This document shows positions 43,337 through 51,195 of a stretch of DNA of 64,000 nucleotides, in pieces. Made by a program: the position numbers and the translations under genes. The notes under the pieces were generated by a model. That model worked only from the letters and a program-made list of their open reading frames with translations, made no database searches and was not told where the DNA came from. Origin of the DNA: Pseudomonas sp. SJZ074 (GTDB lineage Bacteria > Pseudomonadota > Gammaproteobacteria > Pseudomonadales > Pseudomonadaceae). The DNA lies in contig NZ_VIUE01000031.1 in assembly GCF_007828215.1 (NCBI RefSeq), positions 1-64,000 on the forward strand, given 5' to 3'. Position 1 is the first letter of the stretch; each line of letters starts with the position of its first letter.

Positions 43337-44323
43337 CTACACCGTAACGTTTATGGCGCTGATCTTGCCGCTTCGGTACGCCTCCAGTATCTGATGGATG
43401 CTGGACCGGGCCTCTCCCCTCGCCGTGAAAATCCCTCCACAGCCGCGGTTCGCGGCGGCGTAGCTCTCATCGTCCATCAGGATCCGGTGTGCCTGCTTCA
43501 GGTTCCAGAACGGAACACCGGCAAACAAGTGATGCGTCAGATGATAGTTATCGCCATGCATGCCGATGAACAATCTTTCGGGCAAGGTCGGGAAGCGATT
43601 GCGCGTCAGCTTCACCTCCTCCTTGTACACACCGAACATGCCGAAGTGCTCGGAAATCTCGGAGAACCAGCCGATCACCTGGAAGGCCGTGAAGTACGGA
43701 ATCAGCCAGAACAGGACATAGCCCCATGGACCGACGAAATAGCTCAACAGCAACAGGATGAGCCCATGCACCGCCAGAAGCTTCACGCCCTGTAACGGGT
43801 TGGCAAGAATGTCACCGGCACGATTCTTCACCAGGTAGAGGAAATACTTGTAGGTGTTGACCAGCGTCACGCTCCTGAACAGATGCCGGGACAGGAAGTC
43901 CAGGCGATCCTGGGCTTCATACAGGCCGGACTCGATGTAGAAGCGATGATCGGGATCCTTGTTCTGATCGCCCAGATGGTGGTGATGCATCTGTACATGG
44001 GAGCGACGGTACGCTTCGTAGTTCTGGAAGATCGGATAAGCCAGTAAATACTCGCCGACCCACTTGTTGAGCACTTTGCTCCGGGCCAGGGTCATGTGCG
44101 CCGCTTCGTGCAAAAGCGATGCGAGGGCGCGCTGTCGAGAGCCAATGAACAATAGCGCCAGCGGATACAGAAAGTTATAGCGATGGCTCAGGTAGATGGC
44201 CGAGGCAATGACCATCAAATCCGCGCCAAGGGCAACCAGCCAATGCCAGTTATCCTTGTGGTACAGGGGACGCAAGCGCTGCCTTAGTTCAGCTGAAGGA
44301 TTAAACCTAGTCATATCGTTCAT
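43337..44323 (-). CDS. Membrane fatty-acid-desaturase-family diiron enzyme
   Basis: The last gene of the six-gene operon, 328 residues from the ATG at 44323 (AAGGGA before it). It is an integral membrane desaturase or hydroxylase with three histidine boxes: H72-x3-H76, H109...H113-H116 in HVQMHHHH, and H261-x2-H264-H265, plus H226, and hydrophobic spans at about 30-60 and 183-220. Such enzymes desaturate lipids, but several act on amino-acid or small-molecule intermediates in natural product pathways. Linked to amino-acid enzymes by operon, it probably oxidises the product or an attached acyl chain. The exact reaction is inferred. Confidence 0.9.
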   Translation of the reverse strand: MNDMTRFNPSAELRQRLRPLYHKDNWHWLVALGADLMVIASAIYLSHRYNFLYPLALLFIGSRQRALASLLHEAAHMTLARSKVLNKWVGEYLLAYPIFQNYEAYRRSHVQMHHHHLGDQNKDPDHRFYIESGLYEAQDRLDFLSRHLFRSVTLVNTYKYFLYLVKNRAGDILANPLQGVKLLAVHGLILLLLSYFVGPWGYVLFWLIPYFTAFQVIGWFSEISEHFGMFGVYKEEVKLTRNRFPTLPERLFIGMHGDNYHLTHHLFAGVPFWNLKQAHRILMDDESYAAANRGCGGIFTARGEARSSIHQILEAYRSGKISAINVTV

Positions 44324-44403
44324 CAGAATTCCCTTTCTAGATCCAACGTGATTACTACAGACGCACACGGTTTCTGCCTTGAAGTTTCGTGCCCTGCGCC
44401 GGG

Positions 44404-45519
44404 TTATATCTGCTCCAGCAAAGAGATGAATTCATCCGCCTCGCGAACGGTGTTCCGGGCATTGATGGAGATTCGCACGAAGCGCTCATGCCCCTGCTTC
44501 AACATGAAGTACGGGGTATGGGAGGCATACCCCGGCCAACAGTTGACTCCTCGGGCGCGCAGGTAGCCGACGACTTCCGTCGCCGCACAGCGAGCATGAG
44601 TAAAAGCGATGATGCCTTGATGATGCGTACCCGGCGCAATCAAGTGGACGTCGGGCATGCGGGCCAGACGCTGGAAAAGAGTTCGGTAGAGCTCCGACTC
44701 TTCGCCGTAGGCACTCGACAAGCGTTCCTTGATCGCCTGGTTCAAGCCCACCACTGCCGCGTTGTTGCGTTCGGCAAACTCAAAACCACGGGCATCGTCG
44801 AGACGCCGATGGACCACCCCGGATAGATCGACACCGGCCCGGCCCAGATCGGTGAAACGCGGTTGCGCGCAGGCCATGAAACGCTCGGAAAGATAGGCGA
44901 ATCCCGTACCTCTAGGCCCACAGAGAAACTTCCTGCCGGCCGCCGTCAATACGTCGCAGCCAATGGCCCGCACATCCAGTGCAAGCATGCCCGCCGACTG
45001 ACAGGCGTCGACAAAATACAGGCCTGGGTAATCGCGCAGAATGTTACCCACCGCGACGATGTCATTGACGATGCCGCAGCAGGAAGGCACATGGACGAGC
45101 GAGACGAGCTTGACCTCGGCGCTCATGTTCCGGGCCAACCATTGCAGGTCCAGGTTGCCATCGGCCAACAACGGCATCACCTCGACCACCACCCCGTGCA
45201 GGCGCTGCAACGTGGACAATGCAATCAGGTTGCCCGCATATTCGTAAGGCGTGACCAGAACCCGCGCGCCCTCGGTCCAGGTCAGCGACTCCAACGCGGT
45301 CACCCAGGCCTTTGTCGCCCCATCGAACAACGCGATGTTGCGCGCCTCGGCGCCGAGCAATCGGGCGATGTTTTCATAGACCTCGACGTCCAGTACCGGA
45401 GAATGATTCAGCTCGGTTTCATAGGCGCCCAGCTCGAACTCTTCCTGCAAGTAACGCTGCATCCGGTCCAGCGTCTCTCGGGACATGAGTCCCGAACCGG
45501 CCGTGTTGAAATGAATCAT
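44404..45519 (-). CDS. Class V PLP enzyme (aminotransferase/C-S lyase-like)
   Basis: A 371-residue fold-type I PLP enzyme of aminotransferase class V, related to cysteine desulfurases, isopenicillin epimerase-like proteins and EgtE-type C-S lyases. K197 in AGRKFLCGPRGTGF should bind PLP, with D171 and Q174 in VDACQSAG and H143 as partners. The frame extends 38 codons upstream inside the MFS gene, but the ATG at 45519 overlaps the MFS stop (ATGA) and is preferred. No NifU-like scaffold is nearby, so iron-sulfur assembly is unlikely. The context says it transforms an amino acid in the pathway. Confidence 0.88.
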   Translation of the reverse strand: MIHFNTAGSGLMSRETLDRMQRYLQEEFELGAYETELNHSPVLDVEVYENIARLLGAEARNIALFDGATKAWVTALESLTWTEGARVLVTPYEYAGNLIALSTLQRLHGVVVEVMPLLADGNLDLQWLARNMSAEVKLVSLVHVPSCCGIVNDIVAVGNILRDYPGLYFVDACQSAGMLALDVRAIGCDVLTAAGRKFLCGPRGTGFAYLSERFMACAQPRFTDLGRAGVDLSGVVHRRLDDARGFEFAERNNAAVVGLNQAIKERLSSAYGEESELYRTLFQRLARMPDVHLIAPGTHHQGIIAFTHARCAATEVVGYLRARGVNCWPGYASHTPYFMLKQGHERFVRISINARNTVREADEFISLLEQI

Positions 45520-46730
45520 GAATGCCCCCCGTGCCTGGAGCCCAGGAAGTAGAACAAGCTGGCCGCGACCACACACAGCGACAGGACGTAGAACATGGTC
45601 TGGGGCGCATACAACGACAACACCGCCCCACACAGTACGGGCCCCAGCGCCGCCCCCAGATTGGACAGGTTCTGCGCGCCGTAGTACACGCCCCGCATGT
45701 CTTCCGGCGCGATGTAGTCAATGAACAGATATTCCGCCGGGATAATGATGATTTCCCCCACGGTGAAAATGATCATGGCCACCACCCAGACCATCCAGCC
45801 GTGGGCATAAGCGAAACCCAGGAGCCCGGTGATGAAGAACAACATGCCCAGCAGCAACATACGCAACAGATTGTTCTGATGGATCCTGGAGCCGACCAGG
45901 TATTGCAGGCCGATCACCACGCAGGCGTTGGTGGTGACCAGGTAGTTGATGATCCGGTAGGTGTTTTCCGGGTCGCTGGTCACGATCAGATACTGCGAGA
46001 GATAGGCGGTGAACTGTCCGAATACGATCGCACTGAGAATGCCGCCGATCGTAAAGCAGACCAGCCGGTAATTACGCCCCAGATGAACCAGAACACGAGC
46101 GAAGTCATTGTTCGGACGCTCCGCGCCAGCTCCCTGGGGAAGGCGTTCGCCCAACACGCTGTACAGCCCCACGAACCCCACGCCAATCATTGCCGAAACC
46201 GCAAAGGGCAGACCAGGGCTGAACTTGGCGAACAACACGCCCAGAAACGGACCGATGGCGTAACCGACATTGGTCAGGGTGTATTTCATGGAAAATACGC
46301 TTCCCCGTTTATCGGCAATCACCAGGAAACCGATGCCGGACTTCACGGCGATATCGATCACGGAATAAGAGAGGTTCACCATCACGATGGCGATGATGAA
46401 CGGCACCAGGCTGGCAACCTGGTAGGCCGCGGCAAATGCCAGGGCAAACAAGGTGGCCGCACCGAGCAGGATGCGATAGTTGGAAAACCTGTCCACCAGG
46501 AAACCGCCATAGACCCCCAGCAATGAACTGACGATCAATGCACCGCCTACCACCAGACCGATGTCCGTCACGCCCAGGCCAAATACCTGGGAGCAATAGA
46601 CCACCAGATAAGGCAACGCCAGCGCCCGGGCAACGGTCAGGATAAACGTCGCTGACAGCAGCAGAATCACAGGCCTCGTATAAACCCTGGCCCCGTCCTG
46701 CACCACCAACTCTCCCGAAATGTCGTTCAT
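45516..46730 (-). CDS. MFS exporter of the six-gene operon
   Basis: A 404-residue major facilitator protein with 12 hydrophobic segments and the FLVDRFSNYRILL loop between helices 2 and 3. Its start overlaps the ATP-grasp stop (ATGA) and its stop overlaps the next start, so it is tightly coupled to a peptide-ligase-like gene. That linkage suggests export of, and self-protection from, the operon's product, as BacE does for bacilysin. Confidence 0.88.
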   Translation of the reverse strand: MNDISGELVVQDGARVYTRPVILLLSATFILTVARALALPYLVVYCSQVFGLGVTDIGLVVGGALIVSSLLGVYGGFLVDRFSNYRILLGAATLFALAFAAAYQVASLVPFIIAIVMVNLSYSVIDIAVKSGIGFLVIADKRGSVFSMKYTLTNVGYAIGPFLGVLFAKFSPGLPFAVSAMIGVGFVGLYSVLGERLPQGAGAERPNNDFARVLVHLGRNYRLVCFTIGGILSAIVFGQFTAYLSQYLIVTSDPENTYRIINYLVTTNACVVIGLQYLVGSRIHQNNLLRMLLLGMLFFITGLLGFAYAHGWMVWVVAMIIFTVGEIIIIPAEYLFIDYIAPEDMRGVYYGAQNLSNLGAALGPVLCGAVLSLYAPQTMFYVLSLCVVAASLFYFLGSRHGGHS

Positions 46731-48031
46731 GCCAGCATGGCCCTGTAGACATCGGGCTCATCCTCACGCAGCAACTCGATGCTTTTCTGGATGGCCGCAC
46801 GATCCTCACCGAGGATGAAAACGTGGCCCGGGCAGTTTTCCAGGGATATGGTTTCCTTGAGCATGCCCTCATCCTGGATCTTGATGCTGTGCACCCCGGG
46901 GATCGCCTTCCACCGCGCCAGCTCAGGCGCCCTCTGGATCTGACCGGCCTGCCGAGCGATCAGAAACACGCAGCTCGAATGGAAGTAGAGCCGGGTTCTC
47001 GGCCGCTGACGGTAGTCGAGAAAGGCCTGGGGGTTGACCAGCGAGTCGATCCACAGACTCAACTGGTTATGCCCCAGGGCGCGGGTATAAGCCGACAGAT
47101 CGATACCGCCCGGCATACGTGCCGCAGTTTCAAGCAGTACGGGCTCATCGTCGACAATCATCAGTTCGCTGTGACCGACCCCTTGGCGGATACCGAGCGC
47201 GTCGAGCACGGAAAAAATGTAACGCGACAGGCGTGCGTAGACATCGGCATTGTCCACCGGACACATCAACTGGTTGTAGTCGTGCACTGGCGAATCGCCA
47301 ATCCGCGTGCGATAGACGCGGATGATTTCGCTGACATAGTGCTGGCCGTCGACACTCACGGTGTTGACGCAGTATTCGATATCTACATCACTGGATTTGC
47401 TCGCCGACAGCTCCGACTTGAAATCCGAGTTATCCAGGTACTGCTGAACCAGGACTTCTTCGTTGCTTTCGAGAAAAAGATTACGGCTCGACTTGATCGC
47501 CTCGAATGCCCGCTCGACCTCGCCCTCACAGGTGCAGATATGGATATTATCGGAGCCGGCGCTTTTGATCGGCTTCAACACCACGGGCAGGATCCTGTGT
47601 TCTTTGACCCACTCCTGGATGGCCGCCAATGACGCCGACTTGAAATGCCTGATCGACCGTACACCGGCCTGCTGCAGCGCCTCATGCATTTCAAACTTGT
47701 CGCGCCAGCGAATGGCATGACGCGGATCATTGCGTCGCGTTACATCAAACAATTCGGCCAGGTGAGCGGCCAGCTCCACACCGAACTCGCAACCGGCCAG
47801 CACGAACTGGACCGAATAGCCGGCCAAGGCCTGGCGTAATTCGGCATCCGAGCTGTAGAGAATGTCTTCGATAAAATCGGCGGGGCGAAACCAGGGCTTG
47901 TAGAACTCGTTGACGTTGGCGGTCGAACGCAGATGCACGCAGTCAAATCCACGGGAGATGAAAGCGGGCGCGATCAGGCTGCCGATCGAATAGGCATCGA
48001 CGATCAGGACCACATTTTTCTTGTAGTTCAC
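46727..48031 (-). CDS. ATP-grasp amino-acid ligase-like protein
   Basis: A 434-residue ATP-grasp enzyme. An N-terminal Rossmann-like region precedes the ATP-binding part, with K153 in VVLKPIKSAGSDNI, the EEVLVQQYLDN hinge, the metal ligands in SELMIVDDEPVLLETAARMP and a C-terminal extension as in carbamoyl-phosphate-synthase-like L-amino-acid ligases (BacD type). It should activate a carboxyl group as acyl phosphate and join it to an amine, forming a dipeptide or amide. The start is GTG at 48031 within the GTGA overlap with the aldolase gene. Substrates unknown. Confidence 0.9.
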   Translation of the reverse strand: MNYKKNVVLIVDAYSIGSLIAPAFISRGFDCVHLRSTANVNEFYKPWFRPADFIEDILYSSDAELRQALAGYSVQFVLAGCEFGVELAAHLAELFDVTRRNDPRHAIRWRDKFEMHEALQQAGVRSIRHFKSASLAAIQEWVKEHRILPVVLKPIKSAGSDNIHICTCEGEVERAFEAIKSSRNLFLESNEEVLVQQYLDNSDFKSELSASKSSDVDIEYCVNTVSVDGQHYVSEIIRVYRTRIGDSPVHDYNQLMCPVDNADVYARLSRYIFSVLDALGIRQGVGHSELMIVDDEPVLLETAARMPGGIDLSAYTRALGHNQLSLWIDSLVNPQAFLDYRQRPRTRLYFHSSCVFLIARQAGQIQRAPELARWKAIPGVHSIKIQDEGMLKETISLENCPGHVFILGEDRAAIQKSIELLREDEPDVYRAMLA

Positions 48032-49089
48032 TTGATCGTCTCCCCAGCCTGACTGAGCGCACGGACGGCGTCCTTGATGATACCGGCGGCTTTGTGGATA
48101 TCGTCGCGGGTAATGTTGATATGCGGCATGAAGCGCATTTCCCGGGCGTTATAAGGCAGCCCGCCTACGCCTTGCTTGCGCAGGTAGCCTGCGAACTGCA
48201 TCGGGGTGATCTCCAGCGAGGCAATATCCAGCGTCACCATGTTGGTGCCCTTATAGCGAGCGGGCGCTTCGTCGATGTCGTTGAGCAATTGATGCAGCAG
48301 CGCCGCGTGCTCATGATCTTCGGCCAGGCGTTCGACATGATTGTGCATCGCATAAAGCCCGGCAGCCGCCATCATGCCGGCCTGATGCAAGTCGCCGCCG
48401 AACCATTTACGGTATTTCCTGGCACGCTGTATCAGCTCCTGGGAACCCACCATGATCGAGCCGATTGGCGCGCCCAACCCCTTGGACAGGCACATGGACA
48501 ACAGATCGGCATTGTCGGTATACGAGGTCACATCAATGCCGGAAGCAATGGACGCATGAAGGATGCGTGCGCCATCAAGGTAACGATAGGCGCCGATATC
48601 CTGGGCATAGGTAAAGACATCGTTCATCTGCTGCAGAGGAAAGATCGCGCCGCCCTTGCAGCCAAGCGTGTTTTCGATCACCACCACCCGTGGCAGGGCG
48701 TAGTTCTGGCTCCAGCGGCATTTGGAGGCGTGGAGTTTTTCCAGGTCACTGACCGTGAACAACCCGCTGTCGTGGGTTGAAAGCGAAAAGTTGACCCCGG
48801 AAAATGCCGAAGTCGAGGCGGACTCATAGAAGTTGATGTGGTAGGAGGCGTCCAGGAATATCTCGTCACCCGGGTTCGTCATGGCCTTGATAGCCAACTG
48901 GTTGCTCAACGTGCCGCCTGAGGTGAACAGCGCCGCTTCCTTCTGGAAGTATTGGGCGCAGTACTCTTCCAGTGCACGCACCGTCGGATCTTCACCGAAA
49001 CAGTCGTCCCCCACTTCAGCCTGATAGATCGCCTTGCGCATGCCTTCCGTTGGCTTGGTTACCGTATCGCTTCTGAGATCGATAAACAT
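48028..49089 (-). CDS. Threonine-aldolase-like PLP enzyme
   Basis: A 353-residue member of the beta-eliminating lyase/threonine aldolase family, which cleaves or forms beta-hydroxy-alpha-amino acids from glycine and an aldehyde. It begins with the family signature DLRSDTVTKPTEGM and has the PLP lysine K203 in LSKGLGAPIGS. The usual HxDGARxxNA stretch reads YLDGARILHA: Y170 replaces the histidine and H178 the asparagine, so substrate choice may differ from housekeeping LtaE. It is second in the operon, 12 bases after the PRODH-like gene. Confidence 0.88.
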   Translation of the reverse strand: MFIDLRSDTVTKPTEGMRKAIYQAEVGDDCFGEDPTVRALEEYCAQYFQKEAALFTSGGTLSNQLAIKAMTNPGDEIFLDASYHINFYESASTSAFSGVNFSLSTHDSGLFTVSDLEKLHASKCRWSQNYALPRVVVIENTLGCKGGAIFPLQQMNDVFTYAQDIGAYRYLDGARILHASIASGIDVTSYTDNADLLSMCLSKGLGAPIGSIMVGSQELIQRARKYRKWFGGDLHQAGMMAAAGLYAMHNHVERLAEDHEHAALLHQLLNDIDEAPARYKGTNMVTLDIASLEITPMQFAGYLRKQGVGGLPYNAREMRFMPHINITRDDIHKAAGIIKDAVRALSQAGETIK

Positions 49090-49101
49090 GAAAGTGCTCC
49101 C

Positions 49102-50064
49102 TTAATAACCTGCGCCAAAGACAATGCGAGAAGGGTCGTAGAAGTCGGCCAGGGCCTCGAGGACATTGACAGGCGACTCCGCCAACCGATGCAGGAAATG
49201 CAGGTACCAGCTATCGCCATAGACCGCCGCGATACGACAGGCCAGCCCGGCATCCTTGGCTTTGCGCAACGCCTCGGGTTGCACGCCGTGGAGCATTTCC
49301 AGCTCCTCGATGCGGGAATGGAAACCCTGTTCGAAGAGCTGCTTGATCAGGTTCGGATCTTGCGTTGCGCAACTGACCGGAATCCCGGCGTCGAGGATGT
49401 CGGCCAGCAGTGTCAAATAGCGCCCATCAAGTTCAGCGCCCCGGGGAAGAGCGACTTCGGGCGCCTCGTTATAAACGCCCTTGACCAGCCTGATCTTACG
49501 GCCATAACCAATGATGGCGGGTAGATCATTCACCGTTCTATGCAAGTGTGCCTGCACAGTGAGACCGACATTGGAGTGATCGGGCGCCAACTTGGAATAC
49601 ACTTCCAGGATCTTATCGACCGCCGAAGAGTGCTCCATACTGATCATCACGGGAATATTATGTTTCGCCGCAGCGGACAAAAGGGTGGTGGCATTACGAT
49701 ATGCAGTTTCCGGAGATATCAGCATCCCTACCGCACTTAAATCGAAACCTAACTGGGGAGTTAATTTGGCTTTAGCGAAAGTCTGGATGGATGCCAGGTA
49801 TTCATCGACAAAAGACTGTACGACGCGCGGGTCATGGTTTTCTTCGCCGACATATTCGACACCGAGCTGATAACCCTCGTCGTAGAGCAGTTGCAGCTTG
49901 GCAGGCAGGCCTTCCAGATTCGACGAGACTATATAACGCTGAGCGGCGCGCTCGAATAACCTGAAGAACAGTGAGTCTTTATTGAAAGCGTCTCGACACT
50001 CTTGATTCAACGCCAACTTTTTAAGGCCGGCAGAGGTAAGTACGCATGTTTCCTGCGAAGGCAT
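49102..50064 (-). CDS. Proline-dehydrogenase-like flavoenzyme, first gene of operon
   Basis: A 320-residue single-domain PRODH-family protein, unlike the long bifunctional PutA of pseudomonads. The TIM-barrel landmarks are clear: VQAHLHRT (170-177), IRLVKGVYNEAPEVAL (191-206) and the C-terminal HRLAES stretch that usually holds the proline carboxylate arginines, here less complete. It would oxidise proline or an analogue to the cyclic imine, in equilibrium with an aldehyde that the neighbouring aldolase could use. AAGGAG precedes the ATG. It heads the six-gene operon. Confidence 0.85.
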   Translation of the reverse strand: MPSQETCVLTSAGLKKLALNQECRDAFNKDSLFFRLFERAAQRYIVSSNLEGLPAKLQLLYDEGYQLGVEYVGEENHDPRVVQSFVDEYLASIQTFAKAKLTPQLGFDLSAVGMLISPETAYRNATTLLSAAAKHNIPVMISMEHSSAVDKILEVYSKLAPDHSNVGLTVQAHLHRTVNDLPAIIGYGRKIRLVKGVYNEAPEVALPRGAELDGRYLTLLADILDAGIPVSCATQDPNLIKQLFEQGFHSRIEELEMLHGVQPEALRKAKDAGLACRIAAVYGDSWYLHFLHRLAESPVNVLEALADFYDPSRIVFGAGY

Positions 50065-50105
50065 GGGTATCGCTCCTTGATATGTATCGCTCGTCCTGAG
50101 CGCCG

Positions 50106-50134
50106 AGTATTGTGCAATGATTTATTTCTGTCAA
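50106..50134 (-). promoter_or_regulatory. Candidate sigma-70 promoter of the six-gene operon
   Basis: On the minus strand TTGACA (50134-50129), a 17-base spacer, then AATACT (50111-50106), 42 bases before the PRODH-like start. The -35 is perfect and the surrounding spacer is AT-rich. Confidence 0.55.
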
Positions 50135-50250
50135 CACTCCATAAACACAATAAACCCGAGTTAATTCACTGGAGTTTCATGGATATAAAATACAGAAATA
50201 AGCAGGGGGCCTACACTAAACAGGGTTTATTACAGTTTCAATAAGCAACT

Positions 50251-50279
50251 CGTGGCGAGGGTTACTCATCCTCGCCACG
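50251..50279 (-). terminator. Hairpin after mmsB
   Basis: CGTGGCGAGG (50251-50260) pairs perfectly with CCTCGCCACG (50270-50279) around a nine-base loop, about 20 bases past the mmsB stop. It lacks a T-run; it likely ends the mmsAB transcript before the next operon's promoter. Confidence 0.6.
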
Positions 50280-50297
50280 GTGCACCGCCTCACGCGC

Positions 50298-51185
50298 TTA
50301 TTGAGGCTTGCGATAGCTGTTAACGATAGCCGAAAAATCCTTGCCGCCCTCGCCCCTCTGGCTCATCGCCTGATACAACTGCTGCGCCACTGCGCCCAGC
50401 ATCACCGGCTGATGAACCTGCCTCGCGGCTTCGGTGGCCAGGCCCAGGTCCTTGAGCATCAGGTCAGCACCAAAGCCACCGGTGTAGCCACGGGAGGCGG
50501 GGGCCGTTTCGATCACGCCCGGCCATGGATTGTAGGTATCCGAACTCCAGCAACGCCCCGTGGAACTGTTGATGATGCCGGCCAGAACCTGAGTGTCGAT
50601 CCCCAGGGCGTCGCCCAGGGCCATGGCCTCGCTGACGCCCACCATCGAAATCCCAAGTAGCAGGTTGTTACAAATCTTGGCGATCTGGCCGGTGCCGACC
50701 TCGCCGCAATGGACGATGTTACGGCCCATCTGCGCCAACACCGGCTGCAAGCTGGCGAACAACTCGGCGGTGGCGCCGACCATGAAGGTCAACGTGCCGG
50801 CCGCCGCGCCGCCGGTGCCGCCCGAAACCGGCGCATCGGCCATCGCCACGCCTTGTTTGGCGGCAGCGGCCGCAATGTCGCGGGCGGTCTGTGGGTCGAT
50901 GGTGCTGCAATCGACCGCTGGCGTGCCGGCGGCGATGCCGGCCAGCACGCCACCCTCACCCAGCCAGACGCTGCGCACATGGGCGGCGGCCGGCAGCATG
51001 GTGATCACTAGTTCCGCCCCTTGGGCTGCATCGCGGGGCGAGGCGCTGACCGTGCCGCCCAACGCCGCGAGTTCAGCCAGCACGGTCTGGTTCAGGTCGA
51101 ACAGGTTCAGCGAATGGCCGGCCTTGAGCAGGTTGCGCGCCATGGGCGCGCCCATGTTGCCCAGGCCGATGAATGCGATGTTCAT
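50298..51185 (-). CDS. mmsB: 3-hydroxyisobutyrate dehydrogenase
   Basis: A 295-residue NAD-dependent beta-hydroxyacid dehydrogenase that oxidises 3-hydroxyisobutyrate to methylmalonate semialdehyde in valine breakdown. It has the cofactor loop IGLGNMGAPMARNLLKAGH at the N-terminus, DAPVSGGTGGAAAGTL as the substrate loop and K at the catalytic GQIAKICNNL. It follows mmsA by ten bases, so the two consecutive pathway steps are co-transcribed. Confidence 0.95.
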   Translation of the reverse strand: MNIAFIGLGNMGAPMARNLLKAGHSLNLFDLNQTVLAELAALGGTVSASPRDAAQGAELVITMLPAAAHVRSVWLGEGGVLAGIAAGTPAVDCSTIDPQTARDIAAAAAKQGVAMADAPVSGGTGGAAAGTLTFMVGATAELFASLQPVLAQMGRNIVHCGEVGTGQIAKICNNLLLGISMVGVSEAMALGDALGIDTQVLAGIINSSTGRCWSSDTYNPWPGVIETAPASRGYTGGFGADLMLKDLGLATEAARQVHQPVMLGAVAQQLYQAMSQRGEGGKDFSAIVNSYRKPQ

Positions 51186-51195
51186 GTCCGACTCC

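Noticed and set aside
44404..45519. Cysteine desulfurase (IscS/SufS) for the class V PLP enzyme
   Set aside because: No iron-sulfur assembly partners nearby and the catalytic cysteine loop is not evident; the operon points to amino-acid chemistry.
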